This document shows positions 7,563 to 9,845 of a stretch of DNA of 9,845 nucleotides, one piece after another. Source of the DNA: CAYJPV01 sp964396055 (GTDB lineage Bacteria > Acidobacteriota > Vicinamibacteria > Vicinamibacterales > JAKQTR01). The position numbers and the translations under genes were made by a program. The notes under the pieces are model-generated. The model was not told the DNA's origin, ran no database searches, and saw nothing but the letters and a program-made list of their open reading frames with translations. Location of the stretch: the NCBI GenBank assembly GCA_964396055.1, contig CAYNDV010000162.1:1-9845 (forward strand). The letters run 5' to 3'. How positions within the stretch are numbered: the first letter of the stretch is position 1; every line of letters begins with the position of its first letter.

Positions 7563-8392
7563 TTGTCTGCAAGTCGCCGGCGGAGCTCGACCGGATGCAG
7601 ACGGCCTGCTCGCTGGTGGCCGACGTGCTGGTGGAGCTGCGGGGCCTGGTGGCGCCCGGCGTGACGACGGCCGAGCTGGACCGGCACGCCGAGCGGGTGG
7701 TGCGCGACCGGGGCGGGGTGCCGGCGTTCAAGGGATACCACGGGTTCCCGGCGACCTTGTGCATCTCGGTGAACGAGGAAGTGATCCACGGCATCCCCGG
7801 GCCGCGGGCCCTGCGCGACGGCGACGTGGTGTCGATCGACCTGGGCGTGGTGCTGGACGGGTTCTACGGCGACGCGGCGGTGACGGTGCCGGTGGGGCGG
7901 ATCGACGCGCGGGCCGCGGAGCTGCTCCGGGTGACCGAAGAGTCGCTCTACCGGGGCATCGCGCAGGCGGTGGTGGGCGCGCGGGTCTCGGACATCGGGG
8001 CGGCGGTGCAGCGGCACGTGGAGGCGGCGGGGTTCTCGGTGGTGCGCGAGTTCGTAGGCCACGGCGTGGGCGCGTCGCTGCACGAAGAGCCGCAGGTGCC
8101 GAACTACGGCCCCCCGGGGCGCGGGCCGCGGCTGACCGAGGGGATGACGCTCGCGATCGAGCCGATGGTGGCGCTGGGGCGGGCGGCGGTGAAAGTGCTG
8201 GGCGACGGCTGGACGGCGGTCACGAAGGACCGGAGCCTGTCGGCGCACTACGAGCACACGATAGCGGTGACCGCGGCGGGGCCGCGGATCATGACGGTAC
8301 CGAGCAGCCCGGGCGGGCTGACGGGGTCTGGGGAGCGGGGCAGCAGTTTTCCGGAGGGTGTGTCAGCCGGTGCCGAAAGACGACACGATTGA
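7559..8392 (+). CDS. map: Type I methionine aminopeptidase with C-terminal tail
   Basis: Map removes the initiator methionine from new proteins as they leave the ribosome. It starts at GTG 7559, overlapping the adk TGA (GTGA). The next in-frame ATG (codon 13) would cut into the conserved N-terminal helix. The pita-bread fold is complete, with metal ligands D94 (SIDLG), D105 (FYGDAA), H168 (GHGVG), E201 (AIEP) and E232 (YEHT). The HGIP histidine (H77) and the ISVNEEV segment are present, as expected for type I. The enzyme should end near GPRIMT (about residue 246). Instead, about 31 Gly/Ser/Pro/Glu-rich residues follow, without family resemblance, and the ORF overlaps infA by 23 bases. Total length is 277 against the usual 250-265. 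Confidence 0.97.
   Translation: MIVCKSPAELDRMQTACSLVADVLVELRGLVAPGVTTAELDRHAERVVRDRGGVPAFKGYHGFPATLCISVNEEVIHGIPGPRALRDGDVVSIDLGVVLDGFYGDAAVTVPVGRIDARAAELLRVTEESLYRGIAQAVVGARVSDIGAAVQRHVEAAGFSVVREFVGHGVGASLHEEPQVPNYGPPGRGPRLTEGMTLAIEPMVALGRAAVKVLGDGWTAVTKDRSLSAHYEHTIAVTAAGPRIMTVPSSPGGLTGSGERGSSFPEGVSAGAERRHD
8353..8357 (+). promoter_or_regulatory. Shine-Dalgarno deciding the infA start
   Basis: GGAGG lies inside the end of map. It directly abuts the GTG at 8358, which is therefore too close to serve as a start, and leaves 12 bases before the GTG at 8370. The longer spacing is usable and yields the standard 72-residue IF-1, so 8370 is preferred. Confidence 0.6.
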
Positions 8393-8588
8393 AGTGACGG
8401 GCGTCGTGCTCGAGTCGCTGCCGAACGCGATGTTCCGCGTCGAGCTCGAGAACAAGCACCAGATCCTGGCGCATGTGTCGGGCAAGATGCGGAAGAACTT
8501 CATCCGCATCCTGACGGGGGACCGGGTGCTTGTGGAACTGTCGCCGTACGATCTGAGCCGGGGCCGGATCACCTACCGCTACAAGTAG
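8370..8588 (+). CDS. infA: Translation initiation factor IF-1
   Basis: IF-1 binds the 30S A site and cooperates with IF-2 and IF-3 in start-codon selection. From the GTG at 8370 it has 72 residues, exactly the family length, beginning MPKDDTIEVTGVVLE. A four-codon-longer version from GTG 8358 (MCQPV...) would put the start directly against the Shine-Dalgarno and adds non-conserved residues. It is a single S1/OB-fold domain with LPNAMFRVELEN, ILAHVSGKMRKNFIRIL, GDRVLVELSPYDL and the invariant SRGRITYRYK end. The usual GHKVLAH segment reads KHQILAH, a mild variation. The start lies inside the map tail, so coupling to Map translation is expected. Confidence 0.97.
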   Translation: MPKDDTIEVTGVVLESLPNAMFRVELENKHQILAHVSGKMRKNFIRILTGDRVLVELSPYDLSRGRITYRYK

Positions 8589-8603
8589 GGACCTGGCGGC
8601 GCA

Positions 8604-8629
8604 GATTGCCGGTGAGTACACCCGCAATC
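8604..8629 (+). promoter_or_regulatory. Imperfect hairpin in the infA-rpmJ spacer
   Basis: The arms GATTGCCGGTG and CACCCGCAATC pair over 11 positions, with one internal C-C mismatch and a four-base AGTA loop. This is the only spacer in the window of more than about 30 bases (8589-8663). No T-run follows, so it is not an intrinsic terminator. It could be an RNA processing or protein-binding element ahead of the alpha-block genes, or chance in GC-rich DNA. The role is inference. Confidence 0.4.
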
Positions 8630-8663
8630 CGGGTGGTGGCCCTGCGGGGCGAGGACCAGAACC

Positions 8664-8777
8664 ATGAAGGTCAGAGCGTCGGTCAAGAAAATGTGTGACA
8701 AGTGCAAGATCATCCGCCGCCGCGGCGTGGTGCGGGTGATCTGCACGAACCAGAAGCACAAGCAGAGGCAGGGGTAA
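8664..8777 (+). CDS. rpmJ: 50S ribosomal protein L36, zinc-binding form
   Basis: L36 is the smallest 50S protein, here 37 residues, and helps fold 23S rRNA late in assembly. It reads MKVRASVKKMCDKCKIIRRR and continues GVVRVICTNQKHKQRQG, a textbook match. The zinc ligands are C11, C14, C27 and H32, the C+ form, as opposed to cysteine-free paralogues made under zinc starvation. The ATG at 8664 follows a purine-rich GCGAGGACCAGA stretch (GAGGA at about 8651-8655). The TAA at 8775-8777 leaves only four bases before rpsM, and GAGGCAGGGG at the end of rpmJ provides the rpsM ribosome-binding site. It sits between infA and rpsM, its normal place. Confidence 0.97.
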   Translation: MKVRASVKKMCDKCKIIRRRGVVRVICTNQKHKQRQG

Positions 8778-8781
8778 CGTC

Positions 8782-9156
8782 ATGGCACGTATCGCAGGTG
8801 TGGACCTGCCGCGGACGAAACGGGTCGAGATCGGTCTGACCTACATCTTCGGGATCGGCCGGACGCGGGCGAACGGGATCCTGAAGGACGCCGGCGTGAA
8901 CCCGGACATCCGGGTGAAGGACCTGTCCGAGGACGACGTGCGCAAGATCAGCCGCGTCATCGAGGAGCAGGGCGGCGTCGAAGGCGACCTCCGCAAGGAG
9001 GTCTCCATGAACATCAAGCGGTTGATGGACATCGGCTGCTACCGCGGCCTGCGGCACCGCCGCGGCCTCCCGGTGCGCGGCCAGCGGACGCGGACCAACG
9101 CGCGCACCCGCAAGGGCCCGCGCAAGGGTGCGATCGCCAAGAAGAAGACGGTGTAA
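8782..9156 (+). CDS. rpsM: 30S ribosomal protein S13
   Basis: S13 lies on top of the 30S head, forms bridges to L5 in the 50S, and touches the P-site tRNA through its basic tail. It is 124 residues, slightly longer than E. coli's 118. The start MARIAGVDLPRTKRVEIGL is canonical, followed by the helix-turn-helix motif YIFGIGRTRANGILKDAGV. The signature block GCYRGLRHRRGLPVRGQRT (about 85-103) leads into TRTNARTRKGPRKG and a Lys-rich tail AIAKKKTV. It starts four bases after rpmJ, so no room exists for an E. coli-type leader directly before it. It is the first gene of the classical alpha operon. Confidence 0.99.
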   Translation: MARIAGVDLPRTKRVEIGLTYIFGIGRTRANGILKDAGVNPDIRVKDLSEDDVRKISRVIEEQGGVEGDLRKEVSMNIKRLMDIGCYRGLRHRRGLPVRGQRTRTNARTRKGPRKGAIAKKKTV

Positions 9157-9160
9157 GCGC

Positions 9161-9586
9161 ATGGCCAAGACTGAATCGGGCGAGAAGAAAGAGGCGGGGA
9201 AGCCCAAGAAGACCTTCAAGCGCCGCGGCGAGAAGCGCGTGGTGCACCACGGGCACGTGGCGATCCAGGCCTCGTTCAACAACACGATCGTGACCATCGC
9301 GGACGCCGAGGGCAACGTGGTGGCCTGGTCCAGCGCGGGCGCCGTGGGCTTCAAGGGATCGCGCAAGGGCACGCCCTTCGCGGCCACCCAGGCGGCGCTG
9401 TCGGCGGCCAACGCCGCGAAGGCGATGGGCATGCGCACCTGCGAGGTGCAGGTGAAGGGCCCGGGCGCGGGGCGCGAGTCGGCCATCCGCGCCATCGGGA
9501 CCGTCGGGATCGAAGTGAAGCAGATTCGCGACGTGACGCCGATCCCCCACAACGGCTGCCGGCCGACGAAGCGCCGGCGCGTGTAA
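9161..9586 (+). CDS. rpsK: 30S ribosomal protein S11
   Basis: S11 is a platform protein near the mRNA exit channel, contacting the E-site region. It has 141 residues from the ATG at 9161, four bases after rpsM. An in-frame upstream ATG at 9128 lies inside rpsM and is rejected. The N-terminal 25 residues are a charged Lys/Glu-rich extension, common in bacterial S11. Core motifs are HVAIQASFNNTIVTIAD (about 32-48), VVAWSSAGAVGFKGSRKGTP (53-72), AAKAMGMRTCEVQVKGPGAG and the ending DVTPIPHNGCRPTKRRRV, which is nearly invariant. The Asn-Gly in PHNGC is the conserved isoaspartate-prone site of S11. No clear Shine-Dalgarno is seen, which suggests coupling to S13. Confidence 0.99.
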   Translation: MAKTESGEKKEAGKPKKTFKRRGEKRVVHHGHVAIQASFNNTIVTIADAEGNVVAWSSAGAVGFKGSRKGTPFAATQAALSAANAAKAMGMRTCEVQVKGPGAGRESAIRAIGTVGIEVKQIRDVTPIPHNGCRPTKRRRV

Positions 9587-9616
9587 GGAACCTGACGCTG
9601 AGAACGGAACACTCGA

Positions 9617-9845
9617 ATGGCTAGATACATCGGACCCGTTTGCCGCCTCTGCCGCCGTGAGGGCATGAAGCTCTTCCTCAAGGGCGAGCGCTGCTACACC
9701 GAGAAGTGCGCGATCGAGAAGCGCAACTTCGTTCCCGGCCAGCACGGCAAGGCCCGCAAGGCCAAGCTGGCGGGCTACGGCCTCCAGCTGCGCGAGAAGC
9801 AGCGCGTGAAGCGCATCTACGGCGTGCTCGAGAACCAGTTCCGCC
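9617..9845 (+). CDS. rpsD: 30S ribosomal protein S4, 3'-truncated by window edge, zinc-binding
   Basis: S4 is a primary 16S rRNA binder that nucleates 30S body assembly. In E. coli it represses the alpha operon, and it contributes to accuracy and mRNA helicase activity. Only the first 76 codons lie in the window, out of about 200-210. The N-terminus MARYIGPVCRLCRREGMKLF carries C9-X2-C12-X13-C26-X4-C31, the zinc-finger (C+) form of S4 that E. coli lacks. The family motifs PGQHGKARKAK and YGLQLREKQRVKRIYGVLE follow. The S4 RNA-binding domain itself is beyond the window. The 30-base spacer after rpsK has no obvious structure and only a weak ribosome-binding site (GAGAACGGA). rpoA and rplQ would be expected next. 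Confidence 0.98.
   Translation, partial: MARYIGPVCRLCRREGMKLFLKGERCYTEKCAIEKRNFVPGQHGKARKAKLAGYGLQLREKQRVKRIYGVLENQFR

Noticed and set aside
8358..8369. An earlier GTG start for infA at 8358
   Set aside because: It abuts the GGAGG ribosome-binding site with no spacing, and the added residues MCQP are not part of the IF-1 family. The GTG at 8370 gives the standard 72 residues.

Overview
This window is one stretch of the conserved bacterial ribosomal-protein supercluster (the S10, spc and alpha operons merged). All genes are on the + strand and the DNA is very GC-rich. It opens inside rpsC and closes inside rpsD. The order is rpsC(partial)-rplP-rpmC-rpsQ-rplN-rplX-rplE-rpsN-rpsH-rplF-rplR-rpsE-rpmD-rplO-secY-adk-map-infA-rpmJ-rpsM-rpsK-rpsD(partial): 22 genes, almost no spacer DNA, and no visible promoter or intrinsic terminator. 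Nothing here looks mobile, repetitive or horizontally acquired, and I do not see a new biological system.

Organism: a high-GC bacterium. The adk-map-infA insertion between secY and rpmJ is the common arrangement outside Gammaproteobacteria. The zinc-type S14, L36, S4 and L24, and the style of SecY, S3 and S11, suggest a deep-branching Gram-negative such as Acidobacteriota (perhaps a Vicinamibacteria-like lineage). This is a weak inference from protein style; Rokubacteria or delta-proteobacterial lineages are not excluded.

Layout: (1) 1-1475, the tail of the S10 operon: S3, L16, L29, S17. (2) 1491-5503, the spc block: L14, L24, L5, S14, S8, L6, L18, S5, L30, L15. (3) 5528-8392, the secretion and housekeeping block: SecY translocon channel, adenylate kinase, methionine aminopeptidase, with GTGA coupling between adk and map. 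(4) 8370-9845, the alpha block: IF-1, L36, S13, S11, S4. Together they supply small- and large-subunit proteins, the channel that ribosomes dock onto, the enzyme that trims initiator methionine, and an initiation factor.

The points that deserve a second look are modest. They are an imperfect 11-bp hairpin in the only sizeable spacer (infA-rpmJ), a roughly 30-residue C-terminal tail on Map that runs into infA, a shortened zinc LID in adenylate kinase, the absence of room for E. coli-style S8 and S4 control sites, and a substitution in a conserved L5 motif.
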